From positions 124,001 through 188,000 of the forward strand of contig NZ_JARHUJ010000005.1 of the NCBI RefSeq assembly GCF_029223285.1: DNA of 64,000 nt, written 5' to 3'. Source of the stretch: Paraflavitalea sp. CAU 1676. GTDB taxonomy: Bacteria > Bacteroidota > Bacteroidia > Chitinophagales > Chitinophagaceae. Position 1 is the first letter of the stretch. Each line of letters begins with the position of its first letter. The translations under genes were made by a program, and so were the position numbers. Below, one piece after another: positions 44,961-53,300 of this stretch. The notes below the pieces were generated by a model. That model saw nothing but the letters and a program-made list of their open reading frames with translations, did no database searches and was not told where the DNA came from.

Positions 44961-45732
44961 CATTTGGTATAGATCTAATTCGCTGATTTTCATTCCCCCT
45001 GACGATTTCTAACCAGCTCTTGCTCACCGGGTACCTTTCACCAAGCCAGACCCTGAGACAAGGGTGGGTGAATCGTGGGTAAAAAAAGATATTTATCGGA
45101 GATATAATAGAGATAAAGCAGAGATATTCCACATATATACCACATCTAATAAATCTGGTATATCTCTGGTATACTTCTATTTTAAGAATTGTATATATGT
45201 ATATTACCCCGCTAATAGGTCAAAAGTTAGTATGAGCTTACCATGGGTTCGATCAGGCCTGAACGACCGGTTTACCACATAACCAGCTGATTAGGTTGCC
45301 CTTCCGCCAGCTTCGATCCAGTCTACCTTCGGCCGCAAACCACCCGCCTTGGCGGCGATCTACTCAGCCACCCCATGTCGTCACCCTTTGGTCTCAAGTC
45401 ACCCGCCTGGGCGGCCACTTCCCCGCGACCCTTGCCGGGTGCCCATCAGTTTGATGCCCGTCTGCCCCCAAGCCGTCCCCCTGCGCGATCTCTCAGCCAC
45501 CGCCTGCTCTGTGACCATCAGCTCCATACTCGTTCAACCCAAACCGGCCGCTCGCCCGTTTGGGCGGTATGCTATCGCCCCCACACCCGCCCGTCCGCGC
45601 GGCCCATTCTATCCAACATCTCCCCGTCAAAAGACCCGGCCAAACTGGGTGCTTTGCCTGGCAATAAACGCCGGGCGAATGGTCAACTTTGGATCTATAA
45701 AACCTTATTTCCTGATTCAAAAAAGTAGGACC
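44961..45732. other. gene-free region with AT-rich repeats and a C-rich island
   Basis: About 770 bp without a convincing gene. Positions 45070-45240 are AT-rich with small repeats, including ATATACCA / TGGTATAT (45135-45142 and 45156-45163) and a second TGGTATAC at 45167. Positions 45300-45690 form a strongly C-rich plus strand with three short palindromes, CCCGCCTTGGCGG (45343), CCCGCCTGGGCGG (45402) and CGCCCGTTTGGGCGG (45553). An open frame crosses it in the frame of the 45733 gene but has no start site or sensible protein composition. Confidence 0.45.
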
Positions 45733-46311
45733 ATGTCAAACAGTAAAATTTCACTGGAAGATTTTCTGCGTGATGAAGCAAAACAAGCAAAAGGATTTTT
45801 AGCCGTAGTAGAGTCCCTGGAAAACAACGACAAGCAGGTATCGGTATCCGTATGGGAAAAGAATGCCTGCAGTTGCCACACCAGCATCAAGGTGCCCAAA
45901 GAATTGATCGAATCCATCGAACGGACCGAACACACTCATTTCTGTTGCGGTGAGTACCACTCGGTCCTGAAGATCAACTTCAAACAAGGCGCTGCCATTT
46001 CGGTAGAAGAAGTTTTGAGCCAGTTGGCGACTAATGGAAACGGGCATCCCGTACCACACCCCATTTCGGGCGATTATCCCATACCAGGTAAACTGGAAGT
46101 GCCGCGCTTTCCGGCATTTCCCCTGTTGGCCGGCGACAGAGTAGTGGATACGCGCGACCGGCATTACCTCGACGATATCTGGGATGGTATTACCTATTGT
46201 CGCAAGTCGAATATATACCCTATCCCCTCCCGTTTCCCTGGCTTGTGTTATGATGTCTATCGCAATACGCTAACTGGTGAAGAATGCAAGCGCGTTGCCA
46301 GGAGGTGTTAA
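45733..46311 (+). CDS. cysteine-rich protein, function unknown
   Basis: Soluble protein of 192 residues without signal peptide, preceded by an AGGA ribosome site 4 bp before ATG 45733. The N-terminal half is acidic and helical (ISLEDFLRDEAKQAKGFLAVVESLE). It has eight cysteines, clustered as CSCH, FCCGEYH and YCRK...LCYD...CKR...RC, a pattern that may bind metal or form a disulphide-rich module. No family was recognised. The amidase gene follows 61 bp later in the same direction, making a two-gene unit of a possible cytoplasmic cell-wall-hydrolase and a companion; an immunity or chaperone role is only a guess. Confidence 0.68.
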   Translation: MSNSKISLEDFLRDEAKQAKGFLAVVESLENNDKQVSVSVWEKNACSCHTSIKVPKELIESIERTEHTHFCCGEYHSVLKINFKQGAAISVEEVLSQLATNGNGHPVPHPISGDYPIPGKLEVPRFPAFPLLAGDRVVDTRDRHYLDDIWDGITYCRKSNIYPIPSRFPGLCYDVYRNTLTGEECKRVARRC

Positions 46312-46372
46312 AACCTTGCGGCAACTGGCCGGCCACTACGCCCGATTATTCAATCTGTAAAACCAAAGCCAT

Positions 46373-46939
46373 ATGAACATCCAACAACTGGGATCATTTC
46401 TTGCTTTTCGCGACCGGGAAAATGCACCCGAACTACTCGTGCTGCATGCCACCGCCGGCTCAACCGCCAAAAGCAGCATCGATCATTTGAGAGGGGTGGG
46501 CCTCAGTTACCATTATATCATCGCCCGGGATGGGAAGGACACTTCCAAAAGCGTCAATGCGCAGGATACCGAGGCAATCATCTTTCATTGCGTGCCCAAT
46601 GAAAAACATGCCTTTCATGTTGGCTCCACCATTCCCGCACCGGGCGGACTGGGCATCAACAAATCATCCATCGGTGTGTCGATGGCAAATATTCAGCGCA
46701 AAACGAATCCCGAAGCTTATCCGGCACGTCAGTTGAAAGCACTTGACGAGCTGCTCGCGCACCTTAAAACAACAGTACCCTCGCTGAAGTTCCTGACCGT
46801 ACACGCAGTGGTGCAGCCCTGGAATCGGGCAGATCCCTTAAAGATTGACGCTAAAAAGCTCGCCGCGAAACATGGGTTTGAGTTCTTTCAGCCTACCGAA
46901 GCGCAGATCAAGGCGCATACGCCCAAAAAGACCAAATAA
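46373..46939 (+). CDS. N-acetylmuramoyl-L-alanine amidase (amidase_2/PGRP fold) without signal peptide
   Basis: Zinc amidase of 188 residues that cleaves the bond between MurNAc and L-alanine in peptidoglycan. The fold is recognised by VLHATAG (His25), YHYIIARDG (Tyr47 as the general base), and VHAVVQPWNRADPL (His144, Asp154 in place of the usual last ligand Cys/Asp). These match the T7-lysozyme/PGRP metal site His-His-Asp. There is no signal peptide, unlike amidases for own-wall turnover. The C-terminus is a short basic tail (KAHTPKKTK). It may be a toxin-like effector or act after cell lysis, or recycle muropeptides inside the cell (AmpD-like role). Confidence 0.84.
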   Translation: MNIQQLGSFLAFRDRENAPELLVLHATAGSTAKSSIDHLRGVGLSYHYIIARDGKDTSKSVNAQDTEAIIFHCVPNEKHAFHVGSTIPAPGGLGINKSSIGVSMANIQRKTNPEAYPARQLKALDELLAHLKTTVPSLKFLTVHAVVQPWNRADPLKIDAKKLAAKHGFEFFQPTEAQIKAHTPKKTK

Positions 46940-46971
46940 CCGGCGCGGGCTGCCATCTGAAGCCGGGGGGA

Positions 46972-47496
46972 TCAAAATCCTCTCCGGTTCCTTTTATTCT
47001 TTCGTGCGGGGGAGGAGCTTCCCTGCATCACTTCTTCTTTTGTCTTCAGCAATTCGGGGTTATCCCAGGTCTTCATGAAAATGGTCACTTCCTTCCAGAT
47101 CTGGGGGTTGCTCTTCAGCACCGCTTTCACCTGTACTTTTTCATCCTTGAACGAGCTATCGATGATGAGGCTGTTGCCATCCCACTTTCCCGCCGAAGCA
47201 GAGAAGGTAATGTCTTTGAAGGTGAGGGGCAACCATCGCCCGTCTGTCAGTTTACCGTCTACATTGATGTAGTTGTGCACCCCTTTTTTCAGGCTATCGG
47301 TATACAGGTGAAAATAGATGCTATCTACCTGGGCTTGTCCAGACCGGGGATGGTCGGCTTTCGCCTGCGACTGTGCCTTCGTTGCCAAACCGGCTATCAA
47401 AAACAAGGCGAAGAATATGTAATGATTTAGCTTCAAGTATAATGGATTGTTTCGTGGATAAAGATCGCCATTACCAGCAAACAGTTGTAAGGCCAT
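46972..47496 (-). CDS. exported protein, function unknown
   Basis: Protein of 174 residues. An alternative TTG start at 47436 gives MKLNHYIFFALFLIAGLATKA, a cleaner signal peptide than the N-terminus from ATG 47496. The mature part contains one beta-rich region (VDSIYFHLYTDSLKKGVHNYINVDG ... GRWLPLTFKDITFSASAGKWDGNSLII) followed by a lysine-rich tail ending in KNKRNRRGF. It resembles the small extracytoplasmic beta-proteins common in Bacteroidota, but no family was identified. It stands alone, convergent with the amidase gene. Confidence 0.68.
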   Translation of the reverse strand: MALQLFAGNGDLYPRNNPLYLKLNHYIFFALFLIAGLATKAQSQAKADHPRSGQAQVDSIYFHLYTDSLKKGVHNYINVDGKLTDGRWLPLTFKDITFSASAGKWDGNSLIIDSSFKDEKVQVKAVLKSNPQIWKEVTIFMKTWDNPELLKTKEEVMQGSSSPARKNKRNRRGF

Positions 47497-47573
47497 CCTG
47501 TTAAATATAGCAAGAAACGGGTTGAGCAGGGGTGTAATTGCGCGGAAATTGCATACATTAATAACAATTCCTT

Positions 47574-48449
47574 ATGCTATCAGAGAAAATATTAAATTAT
47601 GAACCTGTGGCTGCGAATGCTTATCAATATCAGCAGATAGCCCGGGCTATCGATTATCTCTATGAGAATTTCCGGATGCAGCCGGGCCTGGAAGAAGTGG
47701 CCGCCCAGGTAAATATGAGTGCCTTCCATTTTCAGCGAATGTTTACCGAATGGGCAGGCATCAGTCCCAAGCGCTTTCTGCAGTTCCTCACCACCGATTA
47801 CCTCAAACACCGTATTACCGGGTTCGATAACCTGCTCGATGCAGCCGATGCGGCCGGACTATCCAGTCAGTCGCGCGTGTACGACCTGTTTGTGAACCTC
47901 GAAGCAGTGACACCGCAGGAATACAAAGAGAAGGGGAGCGGCATCCTCATAGAATATGGGTTCCACAACACACCTTTCGGAGAATGCATCATCGGGGTTA
48001 CCGGCAGGGGCATCTGTCACCTCTCTTTTTTACAGGAGGGTAACCGCAGTGCCGCCATCGAAGAGTTGGAAGCTGCCTGGGAAAGAGCGCAGGTGCGGGA
48101 GAACAGCCGCAACACCGAGTTGATGGCAAGCGCCATCTTCCACCGCAAACCGGGTGAACAGGAAAAGCTGAGTGTATTGGTGAAGGGTACCAACTTCCAG
48201 GTGAAGGTGTGGAATGCACTGCTGGAAGTGCCTTATGGTGCTGTAAGCACCTACCAGTCGCTGGCGAAACACATCGAACAGCCCAATGCACTGCAGGCTG
48301 TAGGATCTGCGGTGGGCGCCAACCCCATCGCCTACCTGATTCCCTGCCATCGTATTATCCGGAAAAACCTCATCATTGGTGAATACCATTGGGGTACCGA
48401 ACGCAAGAAGGCCATGTTGGGATGGGAAATGTCGAAGACAGCGATCTAA
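47574..48449 (+). CDS. ada: AraC-type regulator fused to methylated-DNA-cysteine methyltransferase (Ada-like)
   Basis: Bifunctional DNA-repair and regulatory protein of 291 residues. The N-terminal AraC domain (about 25-105) is seen in YLYENFRMQPGLEEVAAQVNMSAFHFQRMFTEWAGISPKRFLQFL. The C-terminal methyltransferase has FQVKVWNALLEVPYGAVSTYQSLAKHI, then PCHRII with the acceptor Cys258, which removes O6-methyl from guanine irreversibly. It lacks the zinc-binding phosphotriester domain of E. coli Ada, so the adaptive switch, if any, is different. ATG 47574. It is followed by the 51-bp tandem repeat and the convergent NUDIX gene. Confidence 0.93.
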   Translation: MLSEKILNYEPVAANAYQYQQIARAIDYLYENFRMQPGLEEVAAQVNMSAFHFQRMFTEWAGISPKRFLQFLTTDYLKHRITGFDNLLDAADAAGLSSQSRVYDLFVNLEAVTPQEYKEKGSGILIEYGFHNTPFGECIIGVTGRGICHLSFLQEGNRSAAIEELEAAWERAQVRENSRNTELMASAIFHRKPGEQEKLSVLVKGTNFQVKVWNALLEVPYGAVSTYQSLAKHIEQPNALQAVGSAVGANPIAYLIPCHRIIRKNLIIGEYHWGTERKKAMLGWEMSKTAI

Positions 48450-48498
48450 GCCGTCCATGCAGCTCGCCCATTAGCAATCAACAAAACCGGTTACCTTC

Positions 48499-48651
48499 CT
48501 GGAGGAGTGATCTCAAGGTTCGGCTTACAGCTTGCATACCCATGAATCCCTGGGGGAGTGACCTCAAGGTTCGGCTTACAGCTTTCATAGACATGAATCC
48601 TTAGAGGAGTAACCTCCAGTCCCGGCTTACAGCCGGCTTAGCCATGACAAA
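48499..48651. repeat. three tandem 51-bp repeats
   Basis: Three head-to-tail units of exactly 51 bp at 48499-48549, 48550-48600 and 48601-48651. The core is GGAG(T/A)GA(T/C)CTCAAGGTTCGGCTTACAGC, with the first two units almost identical and the third diverged. 51 is 17 codons, and the frame of the first two copies reads SDLKVRLTA on the plus strand before a stop, but no gene is present. It lies between convergent genes. Confidence 0.9.
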
Positions 48652-48657
48652 CAGTAC

Positions 48658-49281
48658 TTAATCGAAGTACGCGGCGGACCCTGGGTCCGCTGCTTTTTTA
48701 TACAGCAGTTCGATCTGGGATTGCAGGATGCGGTCCTTCGATAACTCGGGCAACTGATCGATGGGAAAGAAACCCGTGTCGAGAATATCGAAACCCTTCT
48801 GAAAGTTCAGCGGGCCGTTTAACTCTACCAGCAACGCAAACTTGTACACGTAAAAAGCCTGGGCAGGGTGGGGGTGACAGCGTTTATCGAACACCGCCAG
48901 TAGCCGGGTGGCTTTCACCTGCAAGCCTGTTTCTTCCCGGAACTCTTTTTCGATCACCTCTGCCGGCGAAAAGCCAATATCAGCCCATCCACCGGGCAGC
49001 GTCCACTTGCCATCGGCCATTTCACGGGCCAGCAGTATCTCCCCTTTTTCATTCAGCAGCAGTCCACGCACATCTACTTTGGGCGTTGGATAATCCTTAT
49101 TGGGTGCATAAAAGTCTTTGATCACCTCGATGGGTTGCCCAATGAGGTGGCTGGTGAGCTCATGGCTGATCTCCAGCAACTCAGTATATCGCTCACGATC
49201 GTAATCGTTCGTATTGTACAGGAGGCCGGTGTCGGCAATAGACTTGATGCGCTTGGCGAGATTGAGGACAGGGTCGGTCAC
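48658..49281 (-). CDS. NUDIX hydrolase with N-terminal Nudix_hydro_N domain
   Basis: Hydrolase of 207 residues that cleaves a nucleoside-diphosphate-linked substrate. Residues 1-55 match the NUDIX N-terminal helical domain (LNLAKRIKSIADTGLLYNTNDYDRERYTELLEISHEL). The NUDIX box GGWADIGFSPAEVIEKEFREETG contains the metal-binding REEXG pattern. This domain combination occurs in ADP-ribose or GDP-mannose-type pyrophosphatases; the exact substrate is not determinable. Start is GTG at 49281, the first base of the only suitable N-terminus. Its neighbours do not show an operon. Confidence 0.9.
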   Translation of the reverse strand: MTDPVLNLAKRIKSIADTGLLYNTNDYDRERYTELLEISHELTSHLIGQPIEVIKDFYAPNKDYPTPKVDVRGLLLNEKGEILLAREMADGKWTLPGGWADIGFSPAEVIEKEFREETGLQVKATRLLAVFDKRCHPHPAQAFYVYKFALLVELNGPLNFQKGFDILDTGFFPIDQLPELSKDRILQSQIELLYKKAADPGSAAYFD

Positions 49282-49378
49282 AAGATTGATTTTAGGTCGA
49301 TGGTAAATTTAGCCCGAAGGTAAATGAACCAGTTTACATTCATTTTTCGCAGCAGTAGTTGCGGCAAAACAATTCCTG

Positions 49379-49445
49379 GGGGGCTACTCTTCTTTGTGCG
49401 TAGACTAAAAGAGGTTCGCAGGGGAGGCTACTCTTTTTCGCGTAG
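49379..49445. repeat. partial direct repeat spanning the end of the ASCH gene
   Basis: GGGGGCTACTCTTCTTTGTGCGTAG (49379-49402) recurs with small changes as GGGAGGCTACTCTTTTTCGCGTAG (49422-49445), 43 bp apart. The second copy includes the last codons and stop of the ASCH gene, so the first is a duplicate of its 3' end. Confidence 0.6.
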
Positions 49446-50018
49446 CAGCAGCTTTAAAAACGCTGCTCCGCGCGGCGAAAGCTCGTAGCCTGGATCGAGA
49501 CTGATGGTAAGTCCCTGTTCTTTCAGTTTCCGGATATTGGGCTTGAGCCATTCCTTTTCCTTTCCGGTTGTATGCGCCAGGTCGGCGGCCCGCAGGCCGG
49601 GGTTGTCGCGTATGGCCAGCAGCACGGTGCTTGTCCAGGGACCAGTTTTGGAGTATTTGTCGAGCCGTTCGAGCGCGGCTTTGAGGGTAACGAATTCTTC
49701 TTTCGAAATTTGTTCCTGCGCGCGTAAGGCAATCCGCGGATCCGGTGCATGGTATTGCACGGTGATCCTGTAAAGGGTGCCGGCCGGCCGGCTGTTCAAT
49801 TCATCGAGCAAGGATGCTTTATTGGGGTAGCCGGCAGCTTTTGACTGGGCTTCGGTTATGCTGCCCGGGCTTACTTCCTTTATATCGGTCAACTCCACCA
49901 ATCCAACCGAGGTCTTGATAATACTGCCTTTTTTGGCCGATGGCTTGGTCCAACGCCTGAAGGCAAGTGTAACATCGCCCGCTTTGATCGCTTCGAGATG
50001 TACCTGTTTGATCAGCAT
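49428..50018 (-). CDS. ASCH domain-containing protein
   Basis: Protein of 196 residues. The N-terminal ASCH domain (PUA-like RNA-binding fold) is suggested by the first 85 residues: HLEAIKAGDVTLAFRRWTKPSAKKGSIIKTSVGLVELTDIKEVSPGSITEAQSKAAGYPNKASLLDEL and the end strand GTLYRITVQYH. The C-terminal part contains a winged-helix-like module (RAADLAHTTGKEKEWLKPNIRKLKEQGLTISLDPGYELSPRGAAFLK). The combination would bind RNA or DNA, or modified nucleotides. No partner gene is apparent. ATG 50018. Confidence 0.8.
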   Translation of the reverse strand: MLIKQVHLEAIKAGDVTLAFRRWTKPSAKKGSIIKTSVGLVELTDIKEVSPGSITEAQSKAAGYPNKASLLDELNSRPAGTLYRITVQYHAPDPRIALRAQEQISKEEFVTLKAALERLDKYSKTGPWTSTVLLAIRDNPGLRAADLAHTTGKEKEWLKPNIRKLKEQGLTISLDPGYELSPRGAAFLKLLLREKE

Positions 50019-50166
50019 GTCTTAAATATACGACCATACCCGCTGAAATGCCCTGCCCGTAAGGAGCTCATTGGCGTGGATATCGATAAAACCCTCTTCC
50101 CCAATGAGGCAAAGCCATCAGAACCAGTGAAATATGACCGATTTTAGTGTGAAAACCAGGCCTGAC

Positions 50167-50264
50167 TTATTCACGAAACACTGCCATTTTATCCACATAC
50201 CTGCGAGGATATCCACATGGTGCAGTGTTTGTGTATAAAACACTGTGGGTAATCCTGTGGGTAA
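50167..50264. promoter_or_regulatory. cluster of six DnaA-box-like sites, candidate oriC or DnaA-regulated region
   Basis: Non-coding stretch between the divergent ASCH and smc genes with six 9-mers near TTATNCACA: TTATTCACG (50167), TTATCCACA (50189, exact), ATATCCACA (50209), and on the minus strand TTATACACA (50230-50238, exact), TTACCCACA (50244-50252) and TTACCCACA (50256-50264). The first three face one way and the last three the other. An inverted repeat CAGTGTTT-N7-AAACACTG (50223-50245) overlaps them, with another AAACACTG at 50176. Nothing of this density is seen elsewhere in the window. Confidence 0.6.
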
Positions 50265-50298
50265 CTATTGGCCTATGTAATTTGTACCCCTATTCTTC

Positions 50299-50306
50299 TA
50301 TATTTG
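50299..50306 (+). promoter_or_regulatory. probable -7 element of the smc promoter
   Basis: TATATTTG, an exact TAnnTTTG, 24 bp before the GTG start of smc. No well-spaced -33 TTTG was found (TTG at 50268-50270 is 28 bp upstream), so strength is uncertain. Confidence 0.45.
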
Positions 50307-50330
50307 CTGTCCTTAAAAAAATAAGACACT

Positions 50331-53300
50331 GTGCGATTAAAGAGTTTAGAAATAAAAGGTTTCAAAAGTTTTGCCGACAAAACCATCCTCAACTTCGATG
50401 AGGGTATTACTGGTGTTATCGGGCCCAATGGCTGCGGTAAAAGTAATATCATCGACAGTATCCGTTGGGTTATTGGCGAGCAAAAGATCAGTCACCTGCG
50501 TAGTGAGAACCTGGAAAGCCTGGTGTTCAATGGATCAAAGACCCGTTCGGCCAGCGGCCTGGCGGAGGTGAGCCTCACCTTCGAAAATACCCGCAACCTG
50601 CTGCCGACCGAGTTCAACACCGTCACCGTTACCCGGAAATTCTACAAGAGTGGGGAGAGCGAATACCGCCTCAACGACGTACAGTGCCGTTTGAAAGATA
50701 TCCAGAACCTGTTCATGGATACCGGGGTAAGTACCGATAGCTACGCGATCATCGAGCTCGGTATGGTGGATGAGATCATCAAAGACAAAGAGAACAGCCG
50801 TCGCCGCATGCTGGAGCAGGCCGCTGGTATTACTATATATAAGACCCGTAAAAAAGAAGCCAAGCAAAAACTCGATGCTACCGAGCAGGATCTCGCCCGT
50901 ATCGAAGACCTTTTGTTTGAGATCAACAACCAGCTCAAGAGCCTCGAAAACCAGGCGAAGAAAGCGGAGAAGTATTACGAGATCAAGAAGGAATACCGCG
51001 AACTGAGCATCGAGCTCGCCAAAGCATCGCTCGAAGGCTTCAACCTCACCTGGCGCGACCTCAATACCCAGGCTGAGACAGAAACCGATAAGAAGATCCG
51101 CCTCGAAGCCGAGATCGCCAATGAAGAAGCGGTGATCGAGCAGGAGAAGGTTGGCTTCATCGAAAAAGAACGTGGCCTGCAAAGCATGCAGCACGAGTTC
51201 AACGACCTCGTACAGAAATTACGCACCAAAGAGAACGATAAGAACCTCGCTTCCCAAAGGCTCAACTTCCTGAAAGAAAAAGAAAACAACCTGCAGGAGT
51301 TCCTGAACAAGAGCGAAGGTCAGCTGAAAGGACTCGAAGAAAGCATCGAATTCACCACCCTCCAGGTAGGGGAGGAAGAAGGTAAACTGGAAAGTCTCCA
51401 GAACCAACTGGCCGACCTGAAAGACGCCAGCGAAGAAAAACGCAAGGTGTTCGACGAAAAGCGGGTGACGGTAGATAGCCTCCGCAGCGAAAACCTGAGC
51501 ATGCAGCGCAACCAGTTCGAAGCGGAAAAGAAGGTCGCTATTGCCGACAACTCCATCCGCAACCTGGAGCAGGGCATCACCCGCCTCGAAGAAGAACAGG
51601 AAGCACGCAACAGCCAATTGAAACAACTGGAAGAAGAGCGTGTAACCAAGGAAGAGGAGCTCGAAAGCCGCCAACGCGATCTGCAACAACTGCAGGATCA
51701 CCAGGAGCGTACTAAAGAGCAGATCCTCCAAACGCAGGGGCAGATGGAAAAACTTCGCCAGGAATTGGCCGAAGAAAGCCGTAAGCTCGATGCCCGTAAG
51801 AACGAGCACGACCTGCTGAAGAGCCTCATCGACTCGATGGAAGGTTATCCCGAGAGCGTAAAGTTCCTGCACAAGAACCCCAACTGGAATCACACTGCAC
51901 CGATCTTATCGGATATTATATATGTAAAGGAAGAGTTCCGCGCCGCCGTAGAGAACGTGCTGGAACCCTACCTCAACTACTACGTGGTAAATGATCTGCA
52001 GGAAGGTCTGCAGGCTGTGCATTTGCTCGATGCCAATAAGAAAGGGAAGGCCAACTTCTTCCTGCTCGACAAGCTCAATGGCAGCACCGACACGGCTGCA
52101 CATCAACCCGAAGGCACCATCCCTGCCATGCAGGTGATCGAAGTGGATGCTCAATACCGTCAGCTGGCAGAGCACCTGCTGGGCTCGGTATTCATCGCGG
52201 AGAACGAAGACGCCCTCTCCAACAGCAATGGCGCCATCGTACTCGAAAAACATGGTAAATACGTAAAAGGAAAATACTCCCTCACCGGCGGCAGCGTGGG
52301 TATGTTCGAAGGAAAGAAGATCGGACGTGCCAAGAACCTCGAGAAGCTGGCCGAACAGATCCATGGCCTCGAAGCAACCGTGAAGGGATTGAAAGAAGGT
52401 ATCCAGGAAAAGCAGAATGAAGTACTGAGCTTCAATGAGCAGCTGAAAGATACAGCGATCAAGCAGGCGCAGAACGACATCAACCACCTCACCAACCTGG
52501 TGTTCTCTTTGCAAAACAAGATCGAGAACCTGCACGGTATGAAGAGTACGTCGCAGAACAGGCTGGAAGAGTTGCAGATCAACCTGGAGAATGTGAACTC
52601 CTCTATCTCCGGTACCCGTGAAGAATGGCAAACCCTGGTAGCGCAACTGAATGAAGTGCGCGAGAAACTGCAGGCAGCTGAAGGTGATTATAAATCGGCC
52701 GAAAGTCAATACCACAGTGCGTTGGCTTCGTACAACGAATTCAACCTGCAGGTAACCCGCCAGCAAAGTAAGATCAATGCACTGACTACCGAACTGGATT
52801 TCAAACGCAACCAGCTCACCGGCCTCCGCACGCAGATCGAGACCAACGCTTCTCAATTGAAGCAGACAGCCGAAAACCTGCTCGAAAGCGAAGAAGCATT
52901 GTCTGGCGCCGAGAACGGACTGGTTGACCTGATGCGCAAGAAAGAAGAAGCAGAGAAGGTCCTCAACGAAACCGACCAGGCATATTACAACCTGCGTAAT
53001 ACATTGGGTGAAAAGGAAAGCCAGCTGCGCTCCAAGAATAAAGAACGCGAAATGCTCGAGCACCTGCTCACCGAGATCAAGGATAAGCTCAATGAACTGA
53101 AGCTGCAACTGGCCGGTATGAAGGAAAGGTTGAGTGTGGAGTTCCGCATCAACCTCGACGATATCATCGATCAGCCAAGAATAGGCGATACCCCTGCCGA
53201 AGAGTTGCAGGAGAAATGCGACCGGATGAAGAAGCGCCTGGAAAACCTCGGAGAGGTGAACCCCACCGCGATCGAAGCCTTCCAGGAAATGAAGAAGCGT

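Noticed and set aside
45349-45732. N-terminal extension of the cysteine-rich protein
   Set aside because: The 128 added residues come from the C-rich spacer and are low-complexity; ATG 45733 has a good ribosome site.
46373-46939. prophage remnant, suggested by the amidase
   Set aside because: No integrase, portal, capsid, holin or other phage gene lies nearby.
48389-48604. 71-codon frame that includes two of the 51-bp repeats
   Set aside because: It overlaps the end of the Ada-like gene, has no start signal of its own and ends at a stop in the third repeat.
48499-48651. CRISPR array
   Set aside because: Only three units, head-to-tail without spacers, and no cas genes in the window.
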